From positions 81,335,135 to 81,399,134 of the forward strand of contig CM035166.1 in assembly GCA_020205615.1 (NCBI GenBank): 64,000 nucleotides of DNA, written 5' to 3'. Below are positions 21,331 through 33,623 of this stretch, one piece after another (within the stretch, counting starts at the first letter, position 1; each line of letters starts with the position of its first letter). The notes under the pieces were generated by a model. The model did no database searches, had not been told where the DNA came from, and saw only the letters and a list, made by a program, of their open reading frames with translations. Position numbers and translations under genes: made by a program. The DNA is from Panax quinquefolius (taxonomy: Eukaryota > Streptophyta > Magnoliopsida > Apiales > Araliaceae).

Positions 21331-22085
21331 TGGTTTGTTTGTTTTTTTGTTGGAGTGGGTGTTGAGCTGCTAAGATGTCTTCATGCTCTGAACATCTTCT
21401 GTACTTAGCAGTTTGGCGTGATCATCCTTGAAGTGTAGTTGAGTGTTGCATGATGCTCAGCTTCTTCAGTTACTCAACCACTTTGGATGACCCCTTGATG
21501 ACTACCTTGAAGATCATTCCTCTTGATACATGATGGTTGTACATGATGGGTTTCTAAGATGACTGTAAGCTCTTCTGCTAGGTACTTAGAAACTTTCTCA
21601 TGCCTGCCACCATGATGACTTTTGTGATCTCCCTTCTTGATACTTGATGTCTTCCCATGATGGACTTGCTAAGATGAATGTGAACTCTTCTCTATGGTAC
21701 TTAGAGTCTTCCCATGATGGACGCCAAGATGACATGATGCTCTTCTTTCTCTCGGCAGTTCAGAACACTCTTCTTGTAATAGAACTCTCACTTCTACATT
21801 GTAGAACTCTCACTTCTACTTCTTCCTTGGTATGTCTCTGAGTGTTCTTGGTGGATCGTAGAGTGAGCCTTCGGACTCACTATTTTACATGGTTTAGAAC
21901 AGTCCACCGTTACTCCAAACTCGGCAACTCTAGCAACCTTCGATCTTTGAAGCTCTAGAAGATTTATACTCATTCCCAATCCTTCCGTTGGAAAGTATCC
22001 GTTGAAAACTATTCAAATGTCTTCACAGATCTCGAGTTGACAGAGGTAGACTGTTGATGTGATAAGTCATACTTTCTCTGACATT

Positions 22086-22090
22086 GCAGT
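22086..22090. repeat. TSD of solo LTR A4 (GCAGT), left copy
   Basis: GCAGT at 22086-22090 is repeated at 24344-24348. Confidence 0.95.
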
Positions 22091-24343
22091 TGTGATGCCC
22101 CCAAAATTGGTATACATCACCTATTCTGAGTCGCCAAATACATGGTACAGAACATAAATACAATCTTAATGATACAACAAGAGAGCTGTGAGTTTAAATA
22201 CAAATATTGTCTTCTAGACAATATCCACTCTCAGAATGAGTCCTCATTACATTTATTGTCAGACTATTTAACATAATAGTGAGGACTACTAGCTAATACT
22301 ATCATCTGGACCATCACTCCGTTTCCCGACTCGTCTCAGCTATGTTCTCATTTCCTGAAGAGAACAGTGAAAGAAAGGGTGAGCTCAACTAGCCCAGTAA
22401 GAAATATTATGACTAAGATAATGCATAATAAATTATCATTAGCCTTCAACAGTGTTAAACTGATAAAATATAACAAACATCAAGTTTAAGCTGCGGTGAA
22501 CAAGCAATCCATTAGAAGAGTCAAGTAGAGAATAAAATCTACTATCTTCTATGATTTAAAAGGTTTTTTCATGACTTTTATCATTTGAGACTCGACAATA
22601 AATAATTCACATCAACGAAATCACCCCAAACTACTACTACCGAGGATATTCTTTAGTATCACGACCACAAATTATCCATGCACTACGGGCCAAGGACATT
22701 CGTGTATTCATCAATGGTTATGATCATGCCAACAACTGTCCATCAATGCACTACGGGCCAATGAGGACTTTTACCACATCATTTGTAACATTACGGTCAT
22801 GATAATACCGAATAATCCCTGGTCATAATCATACCAAGTCCATCTATGCACTACAGGCCACAGATGACTTTTAAAAAAATATAAACATGAGGATGATGAC
22901 AATGATATAAGAATTCAATAAAACTAATAACGTCCTAGTTGTCAACATGATACTGCTTTGTGCAGTAAAATTAAAGAATGTTCAGAAGAATATTTCCATG
23001 AAAAGATACTGGATGAAGCGCAAATATCAAGAATATTCCACTAATTTCATGGAGTATAGAAGTCAAAACTTTAACCAACTGAGTATAATAAGGAATGGAA
23101 TAACAAAAGAAATCACCAGGCATGCGATAGAAAGCACAGGCAGGTTATTCCAACAGAATAATAATTAATGGAACCAGGTCCGGCGTAAAAGCGTCTGAGC
23201 GGGATATTCCAATGGAATAATAAAAAGATTTTAATCAGTCCGGCGTAAAAGCGCACGATACGCGATATTCAACGAATAATAATAAAGCGGAATCGGTCCG
23301 GCGTAAACGCGTCTGAATGTGGATATTAAGCGAAATAATAACGAATGGAATAATGAAGAATTTCACCAAGTATAGGTAGCCTCACGTATCTGAGTTATTC
23401 AACGAATAATAAATAATGGAATAACATAAGTTCTCTTCATGAATACAAAAGAAATAATACCCCTTACCATAAAAGAAACTAGGTATAGGAAAATAAAGTT
23501 AACAGACTTCTCTTCTTCTTTCTCTCTATAATTTTCTCTCTCTAGAGTTTCAGTGAATTCGTAAGAAAATAATGAAGGAATGAGCTTCTATTTATAGAAG
23601 AATGGATTGCATAAGTAACTAATTCATGAGCAGTGCAGAGATTGATTTACTTTAATCGACGGTCCATATTTAAAGCAAAATCTTTCAAATAAAATATAAT
23701 ATATTCTATTTATAATCTAATAAAACAAATAACTTTATAAAAGATTTTACTATGCAAACACTATGCGAGCACTATGCAAAACACTATGCATAATAAAATA
23801 TAATATATTCTAATTATTGTCTAATAAAATGATAACTTTATAAAAGTATTCTTTTATATAAAAGATTTTACTATTAGCCTAATAAAACGAATAACTTTAT
23901 AAAAGTATTATGTTTTATATAAAAAGCTTTTCTGTTTTATTACATTAATAATACAAATAAAACAAAACTGAGTGACTTATCACATAAGCATCAATAATTA
24001 ATACTGTGTGCTACTATGCAACCACGCGTATTACTATACTTTTAACACCGGGTGTTTCAAAACTTCTGTCGTTATTTTCATAAAGTATTTTTGTCGTTTT
24101 CTCAATCCGACAATAATTCCGTTGTGGGGTCCACCAATGATTGTGCCGTTTGTACAAATATTCCCTGTTAAAATGAATATTCCCCGACCAATCGAATATT
24201 ATAATAACAACTTGCGTACTTTGCAAAATTAATAAATATTACCCACAACTATAACATTAACATTATATCAAGTTTACTCCATAATATTCAAAAATGATAT
24301 TTATAGAAAATTCATCTTTATTTATAAAAGTTGGGGTCTTACA
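22091..24343 (-). mobile_element. A4: solo LTR of family TekA (2253 bp)
   Basis: In plus orientation it starts TGTGATGCCCCC and ends TTGGGGTCTTACA, the reverse of a TekA LTR, with a 5-bp TSD. There is no internal sequence. The TATA box on the minus strand is CTATTTATA at 23588-23596. Minisatellite II spans about 22640-22870 and minisatellite I about 23130-23420. Microsatellite-like ATAAAATATAATATATTC words recur at 23690-23900. It was formed by LTR-LTR recombination inside the C LTR. Confidence 0.93.
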
Positions 24344-25441
24344 GCAGTCTACTATTTCACCTACCCATCAGAGATGCCACTTTAATGTCTTGGGAAGGTC
24401 GAAGACTTTATTTCCTCCTTCTGATTTCTCGATCAGAGGTTGTCCTTTTGCATCGATGCTCTCAATAAGCTCTTGTCCGAATATTACCCTTCAGATTGAA
24501 CCGTTGCCAATGCTTCAGTCTTCAGCTATTCGAACTCTACGATTCAGATGCATGTCTTCGAGGACCTGATCGTAGTGTCATGTTGACTGGTATAGACAAC
24601 ACTACAATCTTGAAGAGTGTTGATTGGATCTTGAATGTAGAACACCTCTTCCTTCTCTTGTGCAGTACTTCAACACTTTTGTTTGCTTCGACTGTTCTCA
24701 GACAGTGACGACTTCGGGATCAGATCTTGATACTCTACGATTTCTATCTTTGTGCTCGATGTCTTCATCTGATATTGCTCGACTATGATCTTTGAATGTA
24801 ATCAATAGACTCTACGAACTCAGAGTGTGATCTATGATCCTTGACTTGGGTTCGGCATCAGTAGACTCTACGACTCTGAGTGTAGTCTACGTTTCTGACT
24901 TGGCTTTGGTAGAGGTTGATCGGCTCGTGGCGGTGTCTCTCTCTTCGATTCGAACATGACTTCCTCGGTGAGACTTCTATCTCAGGAAGTTCTACTCGAC
25001 ACACTACGATCCTTCCTCGTCTCTCTCTGGCGATCCTACGAACTTGAGATCTACTATCTTGCAGACTACGATTACGCCTTGGCAGCTCTCTCGAGTTCTC
25101 CTTGACTCTCTGGCGGATCTCGATTTACAGTGCGATGCTCAACGATCAGACAAGCCTATCTATTACATCATAAGATCAACCTAACATGCTTGATCTTTCT
25201 ACTTTTATAGTCCTTGTACATCATTTCTTTTTAAGGACTTTACAAAGCTATTGTTTTTATGTAGGATCAACCTAACATACTTGATCAATTCATTCTAAGC
25301 CCTTGTACACATGTTTCTATTATCTTTCAAAGGACTTTACAGCTTTTCTTTAATGAAAGCATACTTGTATATTCATTCATATATATATCATAATCAAATC
25401 ATATATAAATAGGAATAACATTCACATGCTTATTCCTGACA

Positions 25442-26702
25442 GTATAGACTTCGCAAGAGTTTATGATTAGCTTACCCGTGATAACTTCGTTCGGGTTCCT
25501 TGCTTTTTGAGAGGTCACGACAAACGCTCTCCCTTGAACTACCAGCTTTGACTTGTCTGAGACAGCCTTTGGTGCCACCATCCCAGCTGGACTTAACTTC
25601 ATTACACGATAAAATCGAGCTAGGTGACCTTCTCTTCTGCAATTAAAACACTCTTTGGGTTGCTATATACAATTTGGACTGATGTGTCCCTCCCCTCCGC
25701 ATCTGTATCATAAGACCAGTGGTCGTTCTCCTTCATTAAAATGGGTGTTGGTGCTGCTGTGTTTCCATCATTATTGAACCTTCTCTTTTTGAAATTTCCA
25801 CTTGACTCATTTCTTCTGTTATCTTGGCCAGGGTTACTACCGAAGTGGTTACCATTTCTGGCATGATGATTTCCTCCATGTTTGTTGTCACCGCTTCGAT
25901 GAGTGCTACCACTGGTATTATCGTTTTGCCGACTGCTATCTTTTGGCTGTGCTGACTCATTATCGCGCTCAAATAACTGAGCCCTATTCACAACATCTAA
26001 ATACAAGCAAAGTTTGTGAGAAATGAGACTATGACGTATTTCGGGTTTCAAATCTCGCAGAAACATTCACGTCATTCGCTCCTCATTATCAACTAAATGG
26101 GATGCATATCGGGATAACTCGGTAAAATTAGCCTCGTATTGCGATACGGTCATATTGTTTTATTCCAGCTTAATGAATTCTACCTCCTTCATGTGACGAA
26201 TACTTTTAGGAAAGTACTTATCGTTGAACAATTCTTGGAACTTCTCCCAAGACATCTTTAGTGCGGAAGGCTGAGTACGTTTTACATATTCCCGCCAATA
26301 ATCTGTCTCTCCTCACAACATAAAGGTGGCAAAGGGAACCTTTTGCTCCTCGGAGCATCCCAAGATATCAAATATCTTGATGATCTGCTTAATCCACGTC
26401 TATGCCTTAATTGGTTCTGGCTTTTCCAAAAACTCTGGTGGTTCCAGATCCTTGAATTGCTTAGCAGTGACCAGCCGAGTGTTGCAATTGTTTCCACCGG
26501 TATTTTGAACATGAGTTTCTCTCTCTTGGTGTTGCATGAATTGCAAAAAGCTCCTAAACATCTTGTTGTTCATCATTTGGTCGGTGTTGTTGTTTACATG
26601 AGGATTATTACCTTCCTGATGCACATTATACTGGTTATTAATCGGCGGTGACTCAACAGTCTCATGTGCTCAATTGTTTATCTCAACATTTTCAGATGGT
26701 AT
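25442..26702 (-). pseudogene. A5 gag, 5' part up to the protease start
   Basis: Read on the minus strand, this is the gag of A5. The start position at 26700-26702 reads ATA, as in A2. The early part has MQHQERE without the TAG shared by A2 and A3, but carries the TGA after TFML near 26310. The capsid part is FLRDLKPEIRHSLISHKLC. The nucleocapsid knuckles near 25600-25720 are broken by frameshifts. The frame ends inside ITGKLIINSCEVYT, where C begins, a few residues before the protease active site. The rest of this copy is absent from the window. Confidence 0.88.
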
Positions 26703-26738
26703 TTTTAAACACTACCATAAAACAAGGGTTAATTGACA

Positions 26739-26743
26739 TGCCA
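26739..26743. repeat. TSD of A3 (TGCCA), left copy
   Basis: TGCCA at 26739-26743 is repeated at 62680-62684. Joining the two flanks gives the A5 leader, with the same order of words as the A3 leader at 59935-59980. Confidence 0.93.
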
Positions 26744-29343
26744 TGTGACGCCCCCAAAATAGGTATACATCACCTATTCTGAGTCGCCAAATACATGGTA
26801 CAGAATACAAATACAACCTTAAATATATAATATGAGCTGTAAGTTTTATTAAAAATATTGACTTCTAGAGAGTATTCAAACTCAAAATAAGTCATCAATA
26901 CATTTATTATCACACTATTTCATAGAATAGTGAGGACTACTAATGCTATCATCTGGACCGTCACTCCGTTTCCCAACTAGTCCCTGCTACGTTCTCATTT
27001 CCTGAAGAGAACAATGAAAACAAAAGGGTGAGCTCAACTAGCCCAGTAAGAAATATTATGACTAAGATAATGCAAAATAAATTATCATTAGCCTTCAACA
27101 ATGTTAAACTGATAAAATATAACAAACATCAAGTTTAACTGTAGCGGAACAAGCAATCCATTAGAAGAGTCAAGTAGAAAATAAAATCTACTATCATCTA
27201 TGATTTAAAAGGTTTTTCATTACTTTTATCGCTGAGACTCAGCTTAATAAATAATCCACATCATCCCTGCACTACGGCCAAGAATATTCATTAGTATCAC
27301 GGCCAAAAATTATCTATGCACTACGGGCCAAGGATATTCGTGTATTCATCAATGGTCATGATAATGCTAACAACTGTCCATCAATGCACTATGGCCAATG
27401 AGGATTTTTACCACATCATTTGTAACATTACAGTCATGATTATACCGAATAATCCCTGGTCATAATCATACCAAGTCCATCTATGCACTAGATGCCACAG
27501 ATGACTTTCAACATATTATAAACATGAGGATAATGACAATTCAATAAAACAAGTTCAAGAATAAATTTTAAAGATTTATAAGTTAATTTATCCTGAACTC
27601 AATAATGTCCAAATTGTCAACATGATACTGCTTTGTGTAGTAAAATTCAAGAATGCTCAGAAGAATATTTCCATGAAAAGATACTGGATGAAGCGCAAAT
27701 ATCAAGGATATTCCACTAATTTCATAGAGTATAGAAGCCAAAACTTTAACTAACTGAGTATAATAGAATATATGAAAACGCAAATGGATTTTTGTCGCCA
27801 TGTTGTAATCCACGTAGACAGATTATTCCAACAGAATAATAAAGAATGGAACCAGGTCATGCGTAACCCGTACAGACAGGATATTCCAACATAATAATAA
27901 AGAATAGAACCAGGTCATGCGTAATCCGTACAGACAAGATGTTCCAACAGAATAATAAAGAATGGAACCAGGTCATGCGTAATCCGCACAGACAGGATGT
28001 TCCAACAGAATAATAAAGAATGGAATAACAACAGAATTCACCAGGCATGCGATAGACCATACATGACATGATTATTCCAATGTAATAATAAAGAATGGAA
28101 TAACAGAAGAATTTCACCATATATGTGGTACTTCGCATAGACAGGTTATTCCAACATAATAATAAAGAATGGAATAACAATAGCTCTCTTCATGAATACG
28201 AAAGAAATAATACCCCTTACCTTAAAAAGAAGAGTATTTCGACTGGTAGGGCAAGGATATTCTTGAAGAAAACTTATACTGTTTTCTACGCTCAAAGTTT
28301 CTTAAAACTCTAAAGAAATACGTTCAAGATTATAGAAGAAGAATTCTCTGAATTTCTGGTGTGATTTTCAATTCTAACTAAGCATCCTATTTATAGAAGA
28401 ATGGAAAGGATAATATGATGCACTATGCAATAAAATATAATATATTCTATTTATAATCAAATAAAATAAAACTTTATAAAAATTATTATGTTTTATATAA
28501 AAAGTTTTTACTATGCAAACACTATGCAGGCACTATGCATAATAAAATATAATATATTATATTTAAAATCTAATAAAACAAATAACTTTATAAAAGTATT
28601 ATGTTTTATATAAAAAGATTTTACTATGCAAACACTATGCGGAACCTTATATGAGATACTATCGATAATAAAATATAATATATTCTATTTAAAATCTAAT
28701 AAAATAAATAACTTTATAAAAGTATTCTGTTTTATATAAAAAAATTCTATTTTATTACATTTATAATAATAATATAACAAACTTTATCATCATTATTAGA
28801 ATTCACAATATTGATCGACCAGGTCGTTCCCAGGAAAGAGGGGGCTTTCCAATAAGGATTTCTCCCTATTGGCGCCCAATTAGGTGACCAAACTCTCTCG
28901 ATGTAAACTTACTGACATCGTTAATATTACAAATAATAATATTAATAACTTTGTCATCTCAATTATTGATTTAATAATATATAAAATATTGACAATAATT
29001 GAATCAAATAACGTGAGATATTATGCAGCAATTTCTATAGCAATAATTGAACAAAACTGAGTGACTTCTCACGTAAGCATCAATAATCAATACCGTGTGC
29101 TACTATGCAACCACAGACATTACTATACTTTAACACCGTGTGTTTGATAGTTAACGGTAAAACTTCCGCCGTTATTTTTATAAAGTATTTTTGTGGTTTT
29201 CTCAATCCGACAATAATTCCGTTGTGGGGTCCACCAATGATTGTGTTGTTGTACGAATATTCCCTGTTAAAACGAATATTCCCCGACCAATCGAATATTA
29301 TATAACAACTTGCGTACTTTACAAAATTTATAAATATTACCCA
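26744..29343 (-). repeat. A3 3' LTR, main part
   Basis: In plus orientation it starts TGTGACGCCCCC and runs to the TSD ACCCA of B. The last 92 bp lie at 55184-55275. It contains minisatellite II (27250-27510), minisatellite I (27800-28170), a TATA box as CTATTTATA at 28387-28395, and recurrent AT-rich words ATAAAATATAATATATT (28430-28760). It is very similar to the 5' LTR at 60102-62679. Confidence 0.93.
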
Positions 29344-29377
29344 TGTCAACGTCGGGATTTTTAAATATTACCCATGT
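29331..29377. repeat. 16-bp direct duplication across the A3/B border
   Basis: TAAATATTACCCATGT at 29331-29346 (A3 flank plus the first 3 bases of B) recurs exactly at 29362-29377 inside the LTR of B. The second copy replaces LTR sequence that is present in the other B LTR. Confidence 0.9.
29339..29343. repeat. TSD of B (ACCCA), left copy
   Basis: ACCCA at 29339-29343 is repeated at 55179-55183. Intact TekA LTRs show a single ACCCA in the context TAAATATTACCCACAAC (for example near 62580). Confidence 0.95.
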
Positions 29378-29861
29378 GTGTGTGGGGGGGGTCAATGTGC
29401 TGTTATTTGGAAGTAGTGCGAGGCCTTGTTCGCACCTATATACACAGGGTTTGAATTTATGTAAAAATTCAATTTTAAGCAAGATATGGCAGTGATGTTT
29501 TATAAAAAAAGGTTTTTTCAAACCCTGATGCTCAATAGTAATTGAGACCTTTTACACTCCCATTTTATTAAGTGTTTGGCTTGATTGATTTTATTTAACA
29601 TATGTGAGGCATCCGTACAAAAATAATGTACAAAATAATGCCGACTTCCTCGTGGGTATGGAAACCATCTGAGGAAATTTTGACACCGCATAATAATTTA
29701 CAAGCTGCTTACAACTGAAAATGTCCATCACGGGAGCCGAATCTAGGTCGATGAAATTTGAATCTGTGATCACATAATTCCTAAAGCCAAGATCTGAGCA
29801 ATTTGTATGAAAGCGATGGCGGTATATATATAAAAAGGCTGCAAATATATATATACGTATG

Positions 29862-30130
29862 ATCACCAACCACGAAGCACCTCCATGGGGGATCGAAATG
29901 TAAATAAAGTCATAAAAGCTATCAACCATATACAGGAGGAAACTCGAGGCGGGACAAAACGTAAATAAAGTCATAAATATTAATCAACCGCCATGAAGGG
30001 AACTCCAAAGTGGATAAAATGTAAATAAAGTTGTACAAAGCGATCAACTGCCACGAAGTAAACTCAGGCAGGGCGTAATGTAAATAATCTTTGTAAAAGC
30101 GATCAACCACCACGTAAGTAAACTCCGGTG
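29862..30130. repeat. Minisatellite a in the B 3' LTR (57-65 bp units)
   Basis: About five units share GATCAACC(G)CCACGAAG, AACTCCAGGCGGGA and AAATGTAAATAAAG. The matching block in the 5' LTR is 52862-53140. Confidence 0.85.
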
Positions 30131-30134
30131 GGGA

Positions 30135-30177
<43 letters not shown>

Positions 30178-30179
30178 AC

Positions 30180-30235
30180 ATAAAACACACCAGATGTAAA
30201 ATCCAGGCTCATCGAACAGAGTTCAACAACAGTTC

Positions 30236-30270
<35 letters not shown>

Positions 30271-30746
30271 AAAGCAGAGTAAATGCACCGGATGTAAAAT
30301 ACAGGCTCATCGAACAGAGTCCGACCACAGTTCATATATATATATATAAGCGAGTAAACGCTCCAGACCGAAGTCTAGGCTCATCAAACAAAGTTCTACA
30401 CACAGTTCATATATATAAATATATATATATATATATAAAAGTAGTAAACGCTCCGGATGTAAAATCCAGGCTCATCGAACAGACACACAGTTAATATATA
30501 TATGTATATATATATTAAAGCAGTAAACGCACCAGACTGAAGTCTAGGCTCATCGAACAAAGTTCGACACACAGTTCATATATATAAATATATATATAGA
30601 AAAGCAGTAAACGCTCCGGATGTAAAATCCAGGCTCATCGAACAAAGTCCGATACACAGTTAATATATATAAGTATATATATATTAAAGCGATAGCTTAC
30701 ACTGCATCAAGTCTAGGCTCATCGAACAAAGTTCGACACACAGTTC

Positions 30747-30783
<37 letters not shown>

Positions 30784-30851
30784 GAAAAGCGAATAAACGC
30801 TCTTGACCAAAGTCTAGGCTCAATCGAGGCATAACTCGATAATGTTAGTCA

Positions 30852-30885
<34 letters not shown>
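30180..30885. repeat. Minisatellite b in the B 3' LTR (80-100 bp units, TA-rich spacers)
   Basis: About eight units share AGGCTCATCGAACAAAGT, CACACAGTT and variable (TA)n, ending AAAGCAGTAAACGC. Two variants alternate: one with GGATGTAAAATCC and GTCCGA, the other with GAC(T/C)GAAGTCTA and GTTCGA. This makes a dimeric higher-order pattern. The matching block in the 5' LTR is 53173-53920. Confidence 0.85.
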
Positions 30886-30888
<3 letters not shown>

Positions 30889-31196
30889 CAAACTGAAACA
30901 AAACCGTGGACCAAAGTTCGGGCAAATGCGCGCAACACAACTCTCAACGTGAAGAAGGGTGTGTGCAGAGATGAAGAAAAAGACTCTAAAGTGTGTGAGA
31001 AGGCTTACAGTTGACTGCCAAATAAGACTTCTATATCTTTAGAGTGGGTAAACACTGGCTTTTGTAGGTATAAAAGAGGCTATATATGAGCTCATGAGTG
31101 TTTAAAATGAGAAAGTACACTGCATGGATTAGTGCAGAACAAATTGGGCAGGGCTTCCTCGCCTTTTTCTCTTTCAAAATAGGCAGCCCAAGCCCT

Positions 31197-31205
31197 CTAT
31201 TTATA
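31197..31205 (-). promoter_or_regulatory. B 3' LTR TATA box
   Basis: CTATTTATA in plus orientation is TATAAATAG on the coding strand, about 930 bp into the LTR. The other LTR has it at 54250-54258. Inferred core promoter. Confidence 0.7.
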
Positions 31206-32130
31206 GATGATTTAGCCGCAGGTGTACCTGCGGCTGAGTCTCAAGTGTACCAGAGGCAACCCGGGTGGGCCCGGGTTTTTCGGGTCAGGTTATCTCGAAC
31301 TACGTGCACTTGGGCACTGTAATGTCCACTCGAACTTTCAAAAGTACAATTCGGGCATCCGTTTGAGGTATACAGGACCTATTTTCGACCGCCGTTGACG
31401 AGAGTTGTACGATAGCATGGGATTAGAGTTTTTACGAAGTCATTGAAGATGGGACGATGCCCTCCGATCTTTAAGCTTCAACTTTCATCCGTTACCCCGC
31501 ACAATAGTCACTCGGGATTGGTTAGTCTTGTGGGACATCGTTGCGTAGAGATGTTGAGACGACGTGGCGTGGCATTGCGTTGGCGAGATGACGATGTTGT
31601 CCCTCACCGGTGTTATCGCCGGATTGAAATTGATCATGAGACGTTGCTTTCGAGCTTATTTGAGATTGGACTACTGCATTTGTCGAAGGTCCTCATTGTC
31701 ATCTTTGAGGTGTGCCTGTCTTCCCGATGTTATCGCCGGGTTGGTACAGTGTATCTTGTTATGAGCATTGAGATTGAAGTTGGTCGCAATTGAAACAAGC
31801 ATTTTTGGGGTTATCGCCGAAACTGCCTTCCTTGGGGTTATCACCAAGGTTGGTGGCTATTCCCATGGTTGGGACTGAGACGGGATACCTCGGGGTTATC
31901 TCCGAGATTAATCGGTCTTCTTCGGTGTGTTCCAATAATGGATCTGCATGCCTTGGGGTTATATCCGAGGTTGGAATTGTTACTCCCAGAGTGTGTTTCG
32001 GGGTTGATGTTGAACTTCCGGTTAATATCCGGTATGGATATGGATTGCCTTTCACGGTTCCTTCTTAAAAGACGAATTTGTCCTCCTGCAATGTTAGTGA
32101 CTGTAGTACAGAAAATTTCGAGTGTCTACA

Positions 32131-32145
32131 GATGCCCCTCTTTAT
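32131..32145 (-). other. B polypurine tract
   Basis: On the minus strand ATAAAGAGGGGCATC directly precedes TGTAGACACTC of the 3' LTR. This purine tract plus LTR start is typical of Tat elements. Confidence 0.88.
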
Positions 32146-33600
32146 CATACTCATGTATTACGATGCATAGGTAGGATAAAGAATCCTAGACACTTGAAAC
32201 GCAACAAGACAAACATGGTACTATAGGTAGCAACATGATGCAACTGTATGATGCATGTGTACGGGGTTGTAGCCCAACACGCTGGGGATGATTGCTGGCT
32301 CCCTGTTTCTTCAACTAGGGATTGGCAATGATGACCAGATTTGATGTGTAATCCGAATCTGTTAGGATGTTGATGTTGGGGTTATCACCAAATTCCTAGG
32401 TCCTTGATAATGACTTGATCCTGAAGATGTTCCTCTTATGTGTAAGAGATCTGTGGGGATAAAGCTTGGTCTATTTGAGTATGTGTATAACATATTCCAT
32501 CATCTATCCTCTTTGATAACGTTGACCTCTTCTGGTTAGTATCGCTAGAATATGTCACGATTCTGTTGAATTTACTGCCAACAGCAAATGTTGTCAGGGA
32601 TGCCTGACCTTCGTTGACGTGTACTTCACTGACATGTGAATCAATGGCTAAAAAATCCTATGGGATATACTGCCAAGGTTGTTTGACCTTCACTGACATG
32701 TGAATCAACGAATGAGACTCTGTGAGTAGATCGTCAAGGTTGCTTGACCTTTGTTGACGTGTGAATCGACGGAACATTGCGTTATGACCCCCGCCGGGGA
32801 TCCGTTGGGGGAATATGAGTAATCGAGCAGGAAATCCTCGAATAGCTCTGGAGCTCTGATAGGTTTAATCGCTATCGGCTGAGATAACGTCAAGGCTGCT
32901 TAACCTTCATTGATATGTGTGTCAACGGCTTAAATGTACGTTGTAATCCCCTGCTGGGGCTTCACGTTGAAACCATTGCTGATGTGTGTAGCAGCGGCTG
33001 GTCATCGAATGGTTTCCGATGCTCTGTTGGGTTTACTTCCAACGGTTATCATGATGTCAAGGCTGCTTGACCTTCGCTGATTTGTGTGTCAACGGATGAG
33101 CATACGTTGTTACCCCCGCCGGGGACATACGTTGTAACCCCCGTCGGGGATCACGTTGATCTTTTAGGATGATGACCCGGAGTTGGCGGCATCGGACCTA
33201 TACAAGGTATTGCCGGATGTGATTTGTAACAAATGAGATCATTGGCAGGGTATACCTCGTGTTCGGGTGACTACCAATGGGCGATGTACAGACTCAAAGT
33301 TTCATCTGAGAAGACTAGGATTGTATGCTGTTTTGCTCAATCGCGTGGTGTTTTTATTCCCGATTTGACCTTTTTAGTCCGTTAAAACTCCTTTGCAACT
33401 CGAACTGGACCGAGCCGGAGGGGTGGGGCCCATTCTCGCTATATCTTTTGATAGGCCTCTGTTAGTAGTAGGGTGTCTGTGCCCCATTTCTCTATATTTG
33501 TAGTTGTACAAAGATGATGTATTTAGATGATGATATACTTAGGAATGTATGCACAGTTTTTCCATTCCCTATATCATATTGCCATCTATTATCTGCTATG
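32146..33600. other. B 3' untranslated region, PPT-proximal
   Basis: No coding domain is recognised on either strand. From about 32560 to 33150 an imperfect repeat recurs five or six times: CAAGG(T/C)TG(C/T)TTGACCTT, GACGTGTGAATC and, less often, CGTTGTAACCCCCGCCGGGG. Units are 60-180 bp apart. Long non-coding 3' regions of this kind are usual in Tat elements. Confidence 0.7.
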
Positions 33601-33623
33601 CATGTATCATGTTATGAATATGT

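Larger units (their letters stand above)
20449..25441 (-). mobile_element. C: element with a long LTR, probably Ty1/copia SIRE/Maximus-like
   Basis: On the minus strand an LTR (25441 down to 20779) starts TGTCAGGAATAAG and ends CTAACA. An iMet-type PBS and about 330 bp of leader follow, and the leader stops at the A2 LTR. Solo LTR A4 interrupts the LTR; without it the LTR is about 2.4 kb. No protein domain is left, so superfamily is uncertain. The PBS sequence and a GGGGGGTTGAATAG segment near the LTR end recall SIRE/Maximus copia elements. Its start interrupts the protease of A5, and GTATA at 25442-25446 should be one TSD copy. The other copy is not found. Confidence 0.75.
20779..25441 (-). 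repeat. C LTR, interrupted by solo LTR A4
   Basis: The two parts are 20779-22090 and 24349-25441. The ends are TG...CA on either strand. It contains repeated AAGGCCAGCAGCCTTGG units (21150-21330), repeated CTTCTTGATAC/CCATGATG segments (21500-21730), repeated TCTACGA-type words (24740-25100) and a direct duplication of about 115 bp around GGATCAACCTAACAT (25160-25340). No coding sequence is seen. Confidence 0.82.
29344..32130 (-). repeat. B 3' LTR (2787 bp)
   Basis: In plus orientation it runs from TGTCAACGTCGGG to AGTGTCTACA. Compared with the other B LTR it lacks about 320 bp just inside its left edge (equivalent of 52066-52383), with a copied piece of flanking DNA at the junction. It contains two tandem-repeat blocks and a minus-strand TATA box. 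Plus-strand frames at 31443-32174 are in LTR DNA and are not genes. Confidence 0.92.

Noticed and set aside
28430..28760. Possible centromeric satellite
   Set aside because: Repeated ATAAAATATAATATATT words are confined to TekA LTRs and do not form a regular array of monomer length 150-180 bp.
31098..32174. Several plus-strand frames of about 90-116 codons
   Set aside because: They lie inside the B 3' LTR and recur in decayed form in the other LTR (54138-55186); no protein similarity recognised.
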